A DNA stretch of 64,000 bases, taken from NCBI RefSeq assembly GCF_003367175.1, contig NZ_QRGA01000017.1, forward strand, positions 1-64,000, read 5' to 3'. Within the stretch, counting starts at the first letter, position 1; every line of letters starts with the position of its first letter. Shown here one piece after another: positions 1 through 7,745 of the stretch. The notes beneath the pieces are model-generated. The model had not been told where the DNA came from. It ran no database searches and saw only the letters and a list, made by a program, of their open reading frames with translations. The translations under genes and the position numbers were made by a program. The DNA comes from Trinickia dinghuensis. Its GTDB lineage: Bacteria; Pseudomonadota; Gammaproteobacteria; Burkholderiales; Burkholderiaceae.

Positions 1-1
1 C

Positions 2-172
2 TGCCCCGCGGCTGTCTATGAGTTCGCCAAGAACGAGGATGGCACCGATCGCCTTGTCATCAATGCGCAGAACTGCGTGCATTGCAAGACATGCGACATC
101 AAGGACCCGACGCAGAATATCGTCTGGGTCACGCCGGAAGGCGGTGGCGGCCCGAACTACGCGAATATGTAA
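2..172 (+). CDS. Electron transfer flavoprotein-ubiquinone oxidoreductase, C-terminal fragment
   Basis: This is the last 56 codons of a gene that begins upstream of the window. The frame opens CPAAVYEF and ends at TAA 170-172. The cluster [13 protein letters not shown] is the 4Fe-4S binding segment at the C-terminus of ETF-QO, and the tail ending GGGPNYANM is typical of the family. The enzyme passes electrons from reduced ETF to ubiquinone at the inner membrane. The next gene starts 13 bases after the stop on the same strand, so the two may be co-transcribed. Identification rests on the Cys motif and the flanking residues; the FAD domain is not visible. Confidence 0.87.
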   Translation, partial: CPAAVYEFAKNEDGTDRLVINAQNCVHCKTCDIKDPTQNIVWVTPEGGGGPNYANM

Positions 173-185
173 GCGAGGAAATTCA

Positions 186-776
186 ATGCAATCACGCCCG
201 AAAGAGATACAGGCGTTCATAGACGCCGCGCGCATCCTGTTTGCGGTCGAGACTCGGTCGAAAGAGGCGCGGGACCTAGCAGTCGAGATCTTCGCCCGCC
301 TCGAGCAACCGGGCGAGTTTCGCTTCGAAACGCGCGAGCGTTTTCCCGCCTGCGATTCGCTCGACAAAGCGCTCGAGCCGTATAGCGATGCTGATGACGA
401 GTACGGCCAGGTGGCAAAGAGCATCAAAGCGCTCGAGCCTTTCATCGGTTGGTCCAGACGGATGACCGTCGCAAACGCGAGCCCCAACTTTTTAGAGGGC
501 CACGCGAACGGGATGATTTGCGGTCCGGGAGGCATCGAGCAGCGACGCGATCTTCAACTGGGTTTTACGGTGATGAAGCCCGATGTCCGCTACCCCGATC
601 ATAGCCATCCGCCGGAGGAAACCTACGTGCTGATGACCGCGGGCGAATTCCGTAAGGATCGCGGACCTTGGCTTTCGCCGGGAATCGGCGGCGGTATTCA
701 TAACGCCCCGAATGCGGTTCACGCAGTCCGCTCGGACGACAACCCGTTCTTGGCGTTGTGGTGCCTGAAGATCTGA
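186..776 (+). CDS. Cupin-fold dimethylsulfoniopropionate (DMSP) lyase family protein
   Basis: The 196-residue product matches the DMSP lyase cupin family (DddQ/DddW/DddK type), which cleaves DMSP to dimethyl sulfide and acrylate. The predicted metal site is H139, H141, E145 (in DHSHPPEETY) and H179, with candidate catalytic Tyr147. The spacing H-x-H-x3-E-x-Y and the 34 residues from Glu to the last His equal those I recall for DddK. The conserved second half IHNAPNAVHAVRS and the end FLALWCL also fit. ATG 186 was chosen because family similarity starts there; the frame is open upstream but overlaps the preceding gene. No DMSP transporter or acrylate gene lies beside it, so the substrate is inferred from family only. 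Confidence 0.8.
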   Translation: MQSRPKEIQAFIDAARILFAVETRSKEARDLAVEIFARLEQPGEFRFETRERFPACDSLDKALEPYSDADDEYGQVAKSIKALEPFIGWSRRMTVANASPNFLEGHANGMICGPGGIEQRRDLQLGFTVMKPDVRYPDHSHPPEETYVLMTAGEFRKDRGPWLSPGIGGGIHNAPNAVHAVRSDDNPFLALWCLKI

Positions 777-785
777 CGGATTTCG

Positions 786-811
786 GCGCCGCCTGCTTTT
801 CGAGGCGGCGC
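786..811 (+). terminator. Hairpin after the DMSP-lyase homologue
   Basis: GCGCCGCCT at 786-794 and AGGCGGCGC at 803-811 form a perfect 9-bp stem around an 8-base loop, starting ten bases after the stop codon. There is no clear T tract, so it may act as a weak or factor-assisted terminator. Confidence 0.5.
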
Positions 812-843
812 GGCTCTTACGATTCGGCTTCGGTTCGTCGTGA

Positions 844-1038
844 TCAGTTGTACCCGAGGATGGCGTTCGACATGACGTCCGCCCGGTCCGGCACGTTGCT
901 GACAATCGACGATAGAGGCGCTTCGAGTAGCGTCGCGTAGGACGAAGGCCGTTGCTGCTCGACGCGGCTTGCGGGCGTGGTGCCTGTGCGGGTGGCGGGA
1001 CCCTGGAAATGCGCGCGCTGATTGTCGATTCCGGACAT
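844..1038 (-). CDS. Small hypothetical protein, 64 aa
   Basis: A short reading frame starts MSGIDNQRAHFQ and ends NAILGYN. I do not recognise a family. Its codons end mostly in G or C in the manner of the neighbouring genes and it lies alone in a 498-base gap, which favours coding. Against it, the start has only a weak AGATAGAG upstream. It lies downstream of the aminomutase gene on the same strand, about 240 bases away. No membrane segment, signal peptide or cysteine is present. Confidence 0.35.
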   Translation of the reverse strand: MSGIDNQRAHFQGPATRTGTTPASRVEQQRPSSYATLLEAPLSSIVSNVPDRADVMSNAILGYN

Positions 1039-1039
1039 G

Positions 1040-1181
1040 CTCTATCTATATGGAGGAGTTTGTGGCCTTTGGATCGACTGCCTGAATCACTGATTCAAAG
1101 GGCGTGTCCGGTATTCTTGAGGCGCCGCCTCTCCGGATCAAGCGATGTATACGCACAATGTTGTGCGTTGAAGGAAGGATG
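1040..1181. promoter_or_regulatory. Palindrome-rich non-coding stretch
   Basis: The gap between the small frame and the aminomutase holds three palindromes: TGAATCA-C-TGATTCA at 1083-1097, GAGGCG-C-CGCCTC at 1119-1131, and ACGCACAA-TG-TTGTGCGT at 1151-1168. The last is followed by a GAAGGAAGG ribosome-site-like string and ATG 1179, which opens a 46-codon frame running antisense into the aminomutase 3' end. The string 1160-1179 is 18/20 identical to 2963-2982, just before the LysR gene. It may be a small regulated locus or a remnant of one. Confidence 0.3.
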
Positions 1182-1274
1182 TCGACTGAGATCGGCGCGG
1201 CAGTCCATGCGATTGCTCGACGAGTGGACCGTCCATCGCAAGCGACGGCCCAGACTGCCCTGGAACGCTTCCCG

Positions 1275-2675
1275 TTATCCGTTGGAAGCAAGCGCAATGG
1301 CGGGCGCCGGCTCGGCTGACACACCGGGAACGTGGCGGCCAGCATGGCGAGCGATGGCGATGTTCGCGACGCTTTCCTCTTCGAAGAAAAACTTCTTCGC
1401 GCCGAATGCGGGCTTGAGATCGTGCAGCCAGGTCGCCGCCGGATCGAACTTGGCGTAGAACGGCCGGCGGACCCAATCCGGGTTGCGCGCTTGCAAGAAC
1501 TGAAGGGCGAACACTTTCTCGCCGGCGATCTCGACGATGCCGTCGATCACGACTTTGCCGGGGAATGCGCTCATCGACGGGCCGCGGACCGTGCGTGCAA
1601 GCCCCGAGACAGTTTGATAGGCCGCCTGGAAAATCTCGTAGGCTTTCGCCAGCGGCAACTGGAAATAGTGGCTGGGGCCGGTATCGCGTTCGACGAACAT
1701 GTAATAGGGGATTGCGCCGAGCCGTACGCCCGTCGTCCACAGTTCCGCCCATCCCTTGGAATCTTCGTTGATGTGGCGAATCAGCGGCGCCTGCATCCGA
1801 AGGGTCGCGCCCGACGAAAAAATCCGTTTGACCGCTCGTTGCGCGATGACAGGACGCAATTCGGCCGGGTGATTGTAGTGGCCCATGATCGCGAGGTTCT
1901 TGCCGGCCGCGACGACTTTATCGAACAGGCGCATGAGATCGTCCGAATCCTTGTCCGTCACGAACCGCTGCGGCCAATACGACACGGATTTCGTGCCGAT
2001 GCGGATGTTTTGAATGTGGGAGAGCTCGGGTGCCAGCAACGGCTCGATATACCCGGCGAGAGACCGCGTGTTCATGATCAGCGGATCGCCGCCGGTGATG
2101 AGGACGTCGGTCACTTCGGGGTGCTGCTTCAGATAGGCAACAAGTTCGTTCGATTCGCGCGCATCGAACTTGAGATCGTCCATGCCGACGAACTGCGGCC
2201 AGCGGAAGCAGAACGTGCAGTAGGCGTGACAGGTCTGTCCGGCGCTGGGGAAGAACAGCACGGTTTCTTTATATTTGTGCTGCAGCCCGTTCACCGGTTG
2301 ACCATCGAGGAAGGGAACGTTGTGCGTCATTTGCCCCGCCGGATGCGGGTTCATCTTCATGCGGATCGCACGGACGGCCTCTTCAATGGCGGCCTCGTCC
2401 TTCTTCACGAGCACGAGGTCTCGGAGATGCGAATACTCGGCCGGGGAAAGCATGTCCGGATGGGGGAACGTCAGGCGATAGATCGGATCGTTCGGGATAT
2501 TGGTCCAATCGATCAACTCGTCCATGACGTACTGATTCGTGCGAAACGGCAGCACGCGCGATACGACCTGTACCGCTTCGCGCAGTTCCGTCGAAAGGAA
2601 CGACCACTGCGGGGCTTGGCTGATGGTCTGGCGAGTATAAGGCTTGAACTTTACGGGAAGCGCGTCGTTGGACAT
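1275..2675 (-). CDS. KamA-family radical SAM 2,3-aminomutase (substrate probably not lysine)
   Basis: The 466-residue protein has the radical SAM motif CHAYCTFC (C149, C153, C156) and GGDPL at 195-199, and the PLP lysine position is kept as K374. Arg158 just after the cluster matches the KamA arginine that holds the substrate carboxylate. The two aspartates that bind the lysine side-chain amine in clostridial KamA (D293, D330) align without gaps to Arg330 and Ser367, and the usual DAPGGGGK motif is replaced by GPSMSAFPGK. A similar change to a basic plus a neutral residue is known in glutamate 2,3-aminomutase, so an acidic or neutral substrate is likely. A strong ribosome site AAGGAGC stands five bases before the ATG. 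It is divergent from the LysR gene at 2986, its likely regulator. Confidence 0.88.
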   Translation of the reverse strand: MSNDALPVKFKPYTRQTISQAPQWSFLSTELREAVQVVSRVLPFRTNQYVMDELIDWTNIPNDPIYRLTFPHPDMLSPAEYSHLRDLVLVKKDEAAIEEAVRAIRMKMNPHPAGQMTHNVPFLDGQPVNGLQHKYKETVLFFPSAGQTCHAYCTFCFRWPQFVGMDDLKFDARESNELVAYLKQHPEVTDVLITGGDPLIMNTRSLAGYIEPLLAPELSHIQNIRIGTKSVSYWPQRFVTDKDSDDLMRLFDKVVAAGKNLAIMGHYNHPAELRPVIAQRAVKRIFSSGATLRMQAPLIRHINEDSKGWAELWTTGVRLGAIPYYMFVERDTGPSHYFQLPLAKAYEIFQAAYQTVSGLARTVRGPSMSAFPGKVVIDGIVEIAGEKVFALQFLQARNPDWVRRPFYAKFDPAATWLHDLKPAFGAKKFFFEEESVANIAIARHAGRHVPGVSAEPAPAIALASNG

Positions 2676-2901
2676 GATGCTCCTTCAATTCGAAAGCGGA
2701 TGTTTGGCAGGAAATTAGGAGTACTAATGAAATTGATATACGGGAATTCACTGAGGCAGTGCATTCGCGAATCTGATACCAGTCTGTGCAAAGCCCCTAC
2801 GAGACAATGGCGGCATCGGCCCATGAAGCGAGGCGAGACAAAGCCGCCGGCCCATTGCGCAGGCTGGCGATAAATGACTGAAACGACTCGAACGATCTAC
2901 C

Positions 2902-2930
2902 GCGATATGGAAGACATTGTTGCGATATGG
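2902..2930. promoter_or_regulatory. Direct repeat in the aminomutase/LysR divergent promoter
   Basis: GCGATATGG occurs at 2902-2910 and again at 2922-2930, a 20-base period that puts both copies on one face of the helix. They sit in the 310-base gap between the divergent aminomutase and LysR genes, close to the LysR start. This is a plausible LysR binding region; the rest of the gap shows no gene. Confidence 0.4.
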
Positions 2931-2985
2931 TTTGCAGCAGGCAAACGATATAAACTCGCGACGTTGTGCGTTTGAGGAAGGATCC

Positions 2986-3894
2986 GTGAGACGAAAGATT
3001 CCGAGTATCGAAGCCCTGATCGCATTCGAGGCAGCGGCGCGCCACCTGAGCTTTACCCGTAGTGCCGACGAACTCGCCCTTACGCAGAGTGCGGTTGGAC
3101 GGCAGGTTGCGATCCTCGAGGAGTATCTGGGCGTCGCGCTGTTCAACCGGGTCAAGAAGCGGCTCAGTCTTACGGAGGTCGGCCAGCTCTATGCAAAACA
3201 AGTACGCGAAAATCTCGAGAGAATGGAGCGGGACACGCAGGCCGCGATGGCGCATCGGGATGCCGGCGGTATTCTCGAACTCGCCGTCATTCCCACGTTC
3301 GCTACGCGCTGGTTGATTCCTCGGCTTCCGCAGTTCTACGGTGCGCACGAAAACATCGTCGTCAATCTGGCAACGCGGGCCGAACCGTTTCTGTTCACCG
3401 ACACGCAGTTCGACGCCGCGATTCACTTCGGCGATCCGATCTGGCCCGGGGCCATCGCCAAGTATCTGTTCGGCGAGGAGATGACCGCGGTATGTAGTCC
3501 GCGCTTGATGAACGGCCGCTCCAGCCTCGAGCCTTGCGAGCTCCCGAATTTCACGTTGCTGCATCAATCCGCGCGCCCCGATGCGTGGCGGCAATGGCTC
3601 GTGCAGGCAGGCGTTCACGATGCCGACAGCATGAAAGGTCAGCGCTATGAGCTGTTTTCAATGCTCGTGGAGGCTGCCCGCGCGGGATTGGGCATTGCGC
3701 TCGTACCTCGATTCCTCGTTGCGCATGAGTTGGCCACCGGCGAGTTGATTTGTCCTTGCGATCTGCTTTTGCAAAGCGAGAAGGGCTACTACCTCGTGTA
3801 TCCGGAACACAAGCAGAATTCGCCATGGTTGCAGGCGTTCGAGGCATGGCTGCTGTCGGCGGCAAGATGGTACGTCGAACGCGGCGGGGAATAG
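2986..3894 (+). CDS. LysR-family transcriptional regulator (GcvA-like)
   Basis: The 302-residue protein opens VRRKIPSIEALIAFEAAARH from a GTG start preceded by GAGGAAG. The winged helix-turn-helix covers about residues 10-65 (LTQSAVGRQVAILEEYLG), followed by a periplasmic-binding-like effector domain with the GcvA-type phrase ARAGLGIALVPRFL. The frame is open 23 codons further up, but the GTG has the ribosome site and the family start. It is transcribed away from the KamA-like gene and probably controls it. Confidence 0.88.
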   Translation: MRRKIPSIEALIAFEAAARHLSFTRSADELALTQSAVGRQVAILEEYLGVALFNRVKKRLSLTEVGQLYAKQVRENLERMERDTQAAMAHRDAGGILELAVIPTFATRWLIPRLPQFYGAHENIVVNLATRAEPFLFTDTQFDAAIHFGDPIWPGAIAKYLFGEEMTAVCSPRLMNGRSSLEPCELPNFTLLHQSARPDAWRQWLVQAGVHDADSMKGQRYELFSMLVEAARAGLGIALVPRFLVAHELATGELICPCDLLLQSEKGYYLVYPEHKQNSPWLQAFEAWLLSAARWYVERGGE

Positions 3895-4047
3895 GGGATG
3901 GCAAGGACATGGCAAGACAGTGGGCACGAGGGATGCTGGGCACTGTTGCGCGCGTCGATCGCATGCGCAATGAGCCCGCGGACGCTTGACGGATAGAAGC
4001 CCATCGGACGCGCTCGCGAATGAAAGGTCAACAAGCCACGCGTTCGA

Positions 4048-5304
4048 GTGAAGCCGACAATCCCACTACTGGCGGTTAGTTTCTTCGCTGCCGATGTGCA
4101 GGCCGGCGCCGGGCCGTTTCTCGGCATCTACCTGCAGTCGCACGGTTGGCATCCCGATACGATCGGCACCATCCTCACGGTGGGGGCGATCGTCGGCATG
4201 CTGGTGACGGCTCCCGCCGGCGCGCTCGTCGATGCCATCTACCATCGGCGTTCGGTCGTCGTCGGCGCGAGTGCGTTGACGATCGTCGCCGCAGCGGTGA
4301 TCTGGCTCTCGCATGGATATTGGCCGATCATGTTCTCGCAAATCGCGACGGCCGTCGGCGGTTCGGCCATGGGCCCCGCGCTGACAGGATTGACGCTCGG
4401 CATGATGGGCCGAAGAAATTTCGACCGGCAATACGGGCGCAATCAGGTATCGAACCATGCAGGCAACATCGCGGCGGCCGCGTTGTCGGGCGCAGCCGGA
4501 TGGTTGCTCGGCATTTCCTATGTGTTCGTTCTGAGTGCGATATTCGGTGTCGCGTGCATCGCATCCGTGCTGCTGATTCCGTCGCGTGCGGTGCACCGGC
4601 ACTATGCTCGCGGCCTTGCGCATGAGGACGAGAAGAACCGGTCGCAGGTGCGCGCGGAAAAGATGCGCGTCCTGCTCCATAACCGCCCGCTACTGCTGCT
4701 CGCGCTCGTTCTGGCGGTGTTCGATCTCGGCAATTCCGCCATGCTGCCCCTCTACAGCCTTGCAGTCGCGGCGAACCATCACGGTGTTGCAAGCCAGATC
4801 ACGGCGGCGAACATCATCATTTCGCAGGTCGTCATGTTGATTGCCGCCGTCTACGCTTATCGCATCACTCGCCGCTGGGGATTTTGGTGGGTCATCCTCG
4901 CGACGCTGATAACCTTGCCGCTCAGAGGCGTGGCTGCCGCGTGGCTGACCACGCCGTGGGGGATCGCGCCCGTGCAGGTCTTCGACGGCATCGGCTCCGG
5001 CCTGCAAAGCGTCGCCGTGCCGGCGCTGATCGTGCATCTATTGCACGGCAGCGGCCGGGTCAATCTCGGTCAAGGCGCGGTGAAGGGGATACAAGGAGCC
5101 GGCGGTTGCCTGAGTCCATTGCTGGGCGGGTGGCTCGCGAGCCGTTTCGGCTTTCCGATTGCGTTCGCCGCGCTCGGGTGCGTGTCGGTGGTTCCGCTGG
5201 CCATATGGATCACGCAAGGTTCGACGATACGCCGAGCCTGCGATACGCGCCGCGATGAACTGGATAGGATGGCCGACGTCGACACGGCGGCGCTGTTTCA
5301 GTGA
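4048..5304 (+). CDS. Major facilitator superfamily transporter
   Basis: A 418-residue membrane protein with about 12 hydrophobic segments. The N-terminal half has GMLVTAPAGALVDAIYHRR in the loop after helix 2, the usual MFS A-motif position, and a basic cytosolic linker (DEKNRSQVRAEKMR) separates the halves. The only in-frame start is GTG 4048, without a clear ribosome site. The substrate is unknown. It is convergent with pcaF, from which a hairpin separates it, so a link with the pca pathway is not supported by operon structure. Confidence 0.82.
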   Translation: MKPTIPLLAVSFFAADVQAGAGPFLGIYLQSHGWHPDTIGTILTVGAIVGMLVTAPAGALVDAIYHRRSVVVGASALTIVAAAVIWLSHGYWPIMFSQIATAVGGSAMGPALTGLTLGMMGRRNFDRQYGRNQVSNHAGNIAAAALSGAAGWLLGISYVFVLSAIFGVACIASVLLIPSRAVHRHYARGLAHEDEKNRSQVRAEKMRVLLHNRPLLLLALVLAVFDLGNSAMLPLYSLAVAANHHGVASQITAANIIISQVVMLIAAVYAYRITRRWGFWWVILATLITLPLRGVAAAWLTTPWGIAPVQVFDGIGSGLQSVAVPALIVHLLHGSGRVNLGQGAVKGIQGAGGCLSPLLGGWLASRFGFPIAFAALGCVSVVPLAIWITQGSTIRRACDTRRDELDRMADVDTAALFQ

Positions 5305-5326
5305 CGATGCGGCTCTGCTTGTGGTG

Positions 5327-5345
5327 AGCTGCCGAAAAGGCAGCT
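5327..5345. terminator. Hairpin between convergent MFS and pcaF genes
   Basis: AGCTGCC 5327-5333 pairs perfectly with GGCAGCT 5339-5345 around a GAAAA loop. It lies in the 49-base gap between two convergent genes and could stop transcription from both sides, though neither strand has a following T run. Confidence 0.5.
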
Positions 5346-5353
5346 ACCGATTA

Positions 5354-6556
5354 TCAAACGCGTTCGAGAATGACGGCAATCCCTTGCCCCACGCCGATGC
5401 ACATCGTGCACAGCGCGTAACGCCCGCCTTTGCGTGCGAGCTCATAGGTCGCGGTCGTCGCCAGACGCGCGCCCGATGCCCCGAGCGGGTGACCGAGCGC
5501 GATGGCGCCGCCGTTCGGATTGACCCGTTCGTCGTCGGCGGCGAGGTCGAGTGCGCGCGTGACAGCCAGCGCCTGAGCGGCAAACGCTTCGTTCAACTCG
5601 ATCACATCCATCTGATCGAGCTTCAAACCCGCAACGCTCAAGACTTTGCGCACGGCGTCGATCGGGCCCACGCCCATGATGCGCGGCGCGACACCGGCCG
5701 TCGCCATCGCGACGACACGTGCGCGCGGCTGCAAGCCGAATCGCGCCGCTGTGCGCTCGTTCGCCAGCAACAGCGCGCAAGCGCCGTCGTTGACGCCCGA
5801 TGCGTTGCCGGCCGTTACCGTTCCGTCGGGCCGCACGACACCCTTGAGTTTGGCGAGCGCCTCGAGCGTGGTCGCGCGCGGATGCTCATCGTTCGTCACG
5901 ACGATCGGATCGCCTTTCTTCTGGGCGATCGTGACCGCGACGATCTCGTCCTTGAAGCGGCCGCTCTCTTGTGCCGCGGCCGTGCGCTGCTGACTGCGCA
6001 GGGCGAATGCGTCCTGGTCTTCACGATTGATGCCGAATTCGGTCGCCACGTTTTCCGCGGTTTCCGGCATCGAATCCACGCCGTACATCGCCTTCATCGC
6101 CGGATTGACGAAACGCCACCCAATGGTGGTGTCTTCGATCTTGGCCGCGCGGCTGAACGCGCTCTCGGCCTTGCCCATGACGAACGGGGCGCGGCTCATG
6201 CTTTCGACGCCGCCCGCGATCATGAGTCCGGTCTCGCCGCTTTTGATGGCGCGTGCCGCGATGCCCAGCGCATCGAGCCCCGAACCGCACAAACGATTGA
6301 CGGTGCCTCCGGGCACGCCCACGGGCAGGCCGGCCAGCAGGGCCGCCATGCGCGCGACGTTGCGGTTGTCTTCGCCGGCTTGGTTGGCGCAACCGTAGAT
6401 GACGTCGTCGATCGCGTTCCAATCGACGTTGGCATTGCGTTCCATCAGCGCCTTGATCGGCAGCGCGCCGAGGTTGTCGGTTCGCACGCCCGCCAGCGCG
6501 CCGCCGTAACGGCCGATAGGAGTCCGAATTGCGTCGCAAATGAAGGCGTTTTCCAT
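5354..6556 (-). CDS. pcaF: 3-oxoadipyl-CoA thiolase
   Basis: The 400-residue thiolase cleaves 3-oxoadipyl-CoA to succinyl-CoA and acetyl-CoA, the last step of the beta-ketoadipate pathway. It shows the acyl-binding Cys90 in [11 protein letters not shown], the NEAFA motif, [10 protein letters not shown] with the catalytic His, and the C-terminal [10 protein letters not shown] with the second active Cys. The start [19 protein letters not shown] fits PcaF exactly and has AAGGA upstream; the frame is open 25 codons further but that part is the promoter. It stands alone, some 46 kb from pcaHG and pcaIJD, but is divergent from a PcaR-like regulator and shares an operator with the other pca genes. 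Confidence 0.92.
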   Translation of the reverse strand: MENAFICDAIRTPIGRYGGALAGVRTDNLGALPIKALMERNANVDWNAIDDVIYGCANQAGEDNRNVARMAALLAGLPVGVPGGTVNRLCGSGLDALGIAARAIKSGETGLMIAGGVESMSRAPFVMGKAESAFSRAAKIEDTTIGWRFVNPAMKAMYGVDSMPETAENVATEFGINREDQDAFALRSQQRTAAAQESGRFKDEIVAVTIAQKKGDPIVVTNDEHPRATTLEALAKLKGVVRPDGTVTAGNASGVNDGACALLLANERTAARFGLQPRARVVAMATAGVAPRIMGVGPIDAVRKVLSVAGLKLDQMDVIELNEAFAAQALAVTRALDLAADDERVNPNGGAIALGHPLGASGARLATTATYELARKGGRYALCTMCIGVGQGIAVILERV

Positions 6557-6679
6557 GGAAGATCCTTGGCTAATGAGCTTGCTTGAATACGGTGCGCGGC
6601 CACCCACGTGGCGCATGGCGTTCGGCTTCAAATGTTGGCGACAGCGAACTTGACCGTCAAGGGCGATTAGCGGAATACT

Positions 6680-6694
6680 GTGCGATTATCGGTC
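6680..6694. promoter_or_regulatory. PcaR-type operator between pcaF and the IclR regulator
   Basis: GTGCGATTATCGGTC differs at two positions from the 15-mer GTGCGATTATCGAAC found before pcaB and pcaI. It lies in the 180-base divergent region and would let one regulator control pcaF and its own gene. A weaker copy, GGGCGATTAGCGG, is at 6661-6673. Confidence 0.65.
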
Positions 6695-6736
6695 AATGAT
6701 GTGCCGAACCAAACCCTCAAAGTTCAGAGGAAAAGG

Positions 6737-7594
6737 ATGAAACGAATGAGCCGTCGTGGCGAAGCGGAAACTGAAGCGGAAGTTCAGACGGAAGGCGTGC
6801 GGCCGGAAAGCAGTGAATCCTCGGATTCGGCTTTGGCCAGCGATCCAAATTTCATGACGTCGCTCGAGCGAGGTTTGGCGGTGCTGCAGGCCTTCACCCA
6901 GGAGCGGCGCATCCTGACGACGTCCCAGATCAGTCAGCGCACAGGGATTCCTCGTGCGGCGGTCAGGCGCTGCCTGTATACGCTGGCCAAGCTCGGCTTT
7001 GTCGCCGAAGACGAAAACCGGCTGTTCTCGCTGCGCCCGCGCGTATTGAAGCTCGGTCATGCGTACCTCGCGGGGACGCCGCTCGCGCATGCGGCTCAGC
7101 CCGTGTTGCGTCATATCAGCAGTACGCTCAACGAATCGGCTTCGGTCGCGATTCTCGACGACGACGAGATCTTGTACATCGCACGAGCGCCGGTATCGCG
7201 CATCATGTCGATCGATATTCACGTCGGCAGCAGGCTGCCTGCGTTCTGCACGTCGATGGGACGCGTGCTGCTCGCCCACGCTGGCCCGGAAGTGCTCGAA
7301 GCGTTTCTGGACCGCGCGAAGTTCATTCAGTACACGCCGCGCACGATCGTGTCGCGGGAGGGCTTTCGCGGCGCGCTCGAGTCCATAAGGACCAACGGAT
7401 ATTCGCTCGTCGATCAAGAACTGGAGATCGGGCTTCGGTCGATCGCGGTGCCGATCTACGGTGCTGAGGGGAAAGCGGTCGCTGCGCTCAACGTCGGGGT
7501 ACAGGCGGCTCGCATTTCGATTGCGGAGATGGAAAGCCGAATCTTGCCCGTGTTGCGTGAGGGGGCACAGGAGTTGGCGTTGCTGGCGGTTTGA
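6737..7594 (+). CDS. IclR-family regulator, PcaR/PobR subfamily
   Basis: The 285-residue protein has a charged N-terminal stretch, then a winged helix domain (FMTSLERGLAVLQAF, ISQRTGIPRAAVRRCLYTL) at about 40-105 and an effector domain with GLRSIAVPIYGAEGKAVAAL typical of PcaR/PobR/PcaU proteins. ATG 6737 follows AGAGGAAAAGG; an upstream in-frame GTG falls inside the predicted operator and is unlikely. Divergence from pcaF and the shared operator make it the best candidate for the pca activator that responds to beta-ketoadipate. Confidence 0.87.
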   Translation: MKRMSRRGEAETEAEVQTEGVRPESSESSDSALASDPNFMTSLERGLAVLQAFTQERRILTTSQISQRTGIPRAAVRRCLYTLAKLGFVAEDENRLFSLRPRVLKLGHAYLAGTPLAHAAQPVLRHISSTLNESASVAILDDDEILYIARAPVSRIMSIDIHVGSRLPAFCTSMGRVLLAHAGPEVLEAFLDRAKFIQYTPRTIVSREGFRGALESIRTNGYSLVDQELEIGLRSIAVPIYGAEGKAVAALNVGVQAARISIAEMESRILPVLREGAQELALLAV

Positions 7595-7745
7595 AGAAGT
7601 CGCAGCGCATTGCACCTCGCCCAGCGCACTATGCTTAGTCCAAACGGTTCGTTCACATTCGTTTCCCCGCTTTCGATAATTGTCGTTCAACATGCGCGCG
7701 GGCCAGCCACGTTGCCCGCGAAACGCACACGACAGGGGATCAACG

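Noticed and set aside
1332-2873. Long plus-strand open frame of 513 codons opposite the aminomutase gene
   Set aside because: It is the complement of a well-supported radical SAM gene; its product is Arg/Asp-rich without family features.
5159-6586. Long plus-strand frame of 475 codons opposite pcaF
   Set aside because: Antisense shadow of a clear thiolase gene, typical in DNA with high third-position GC.
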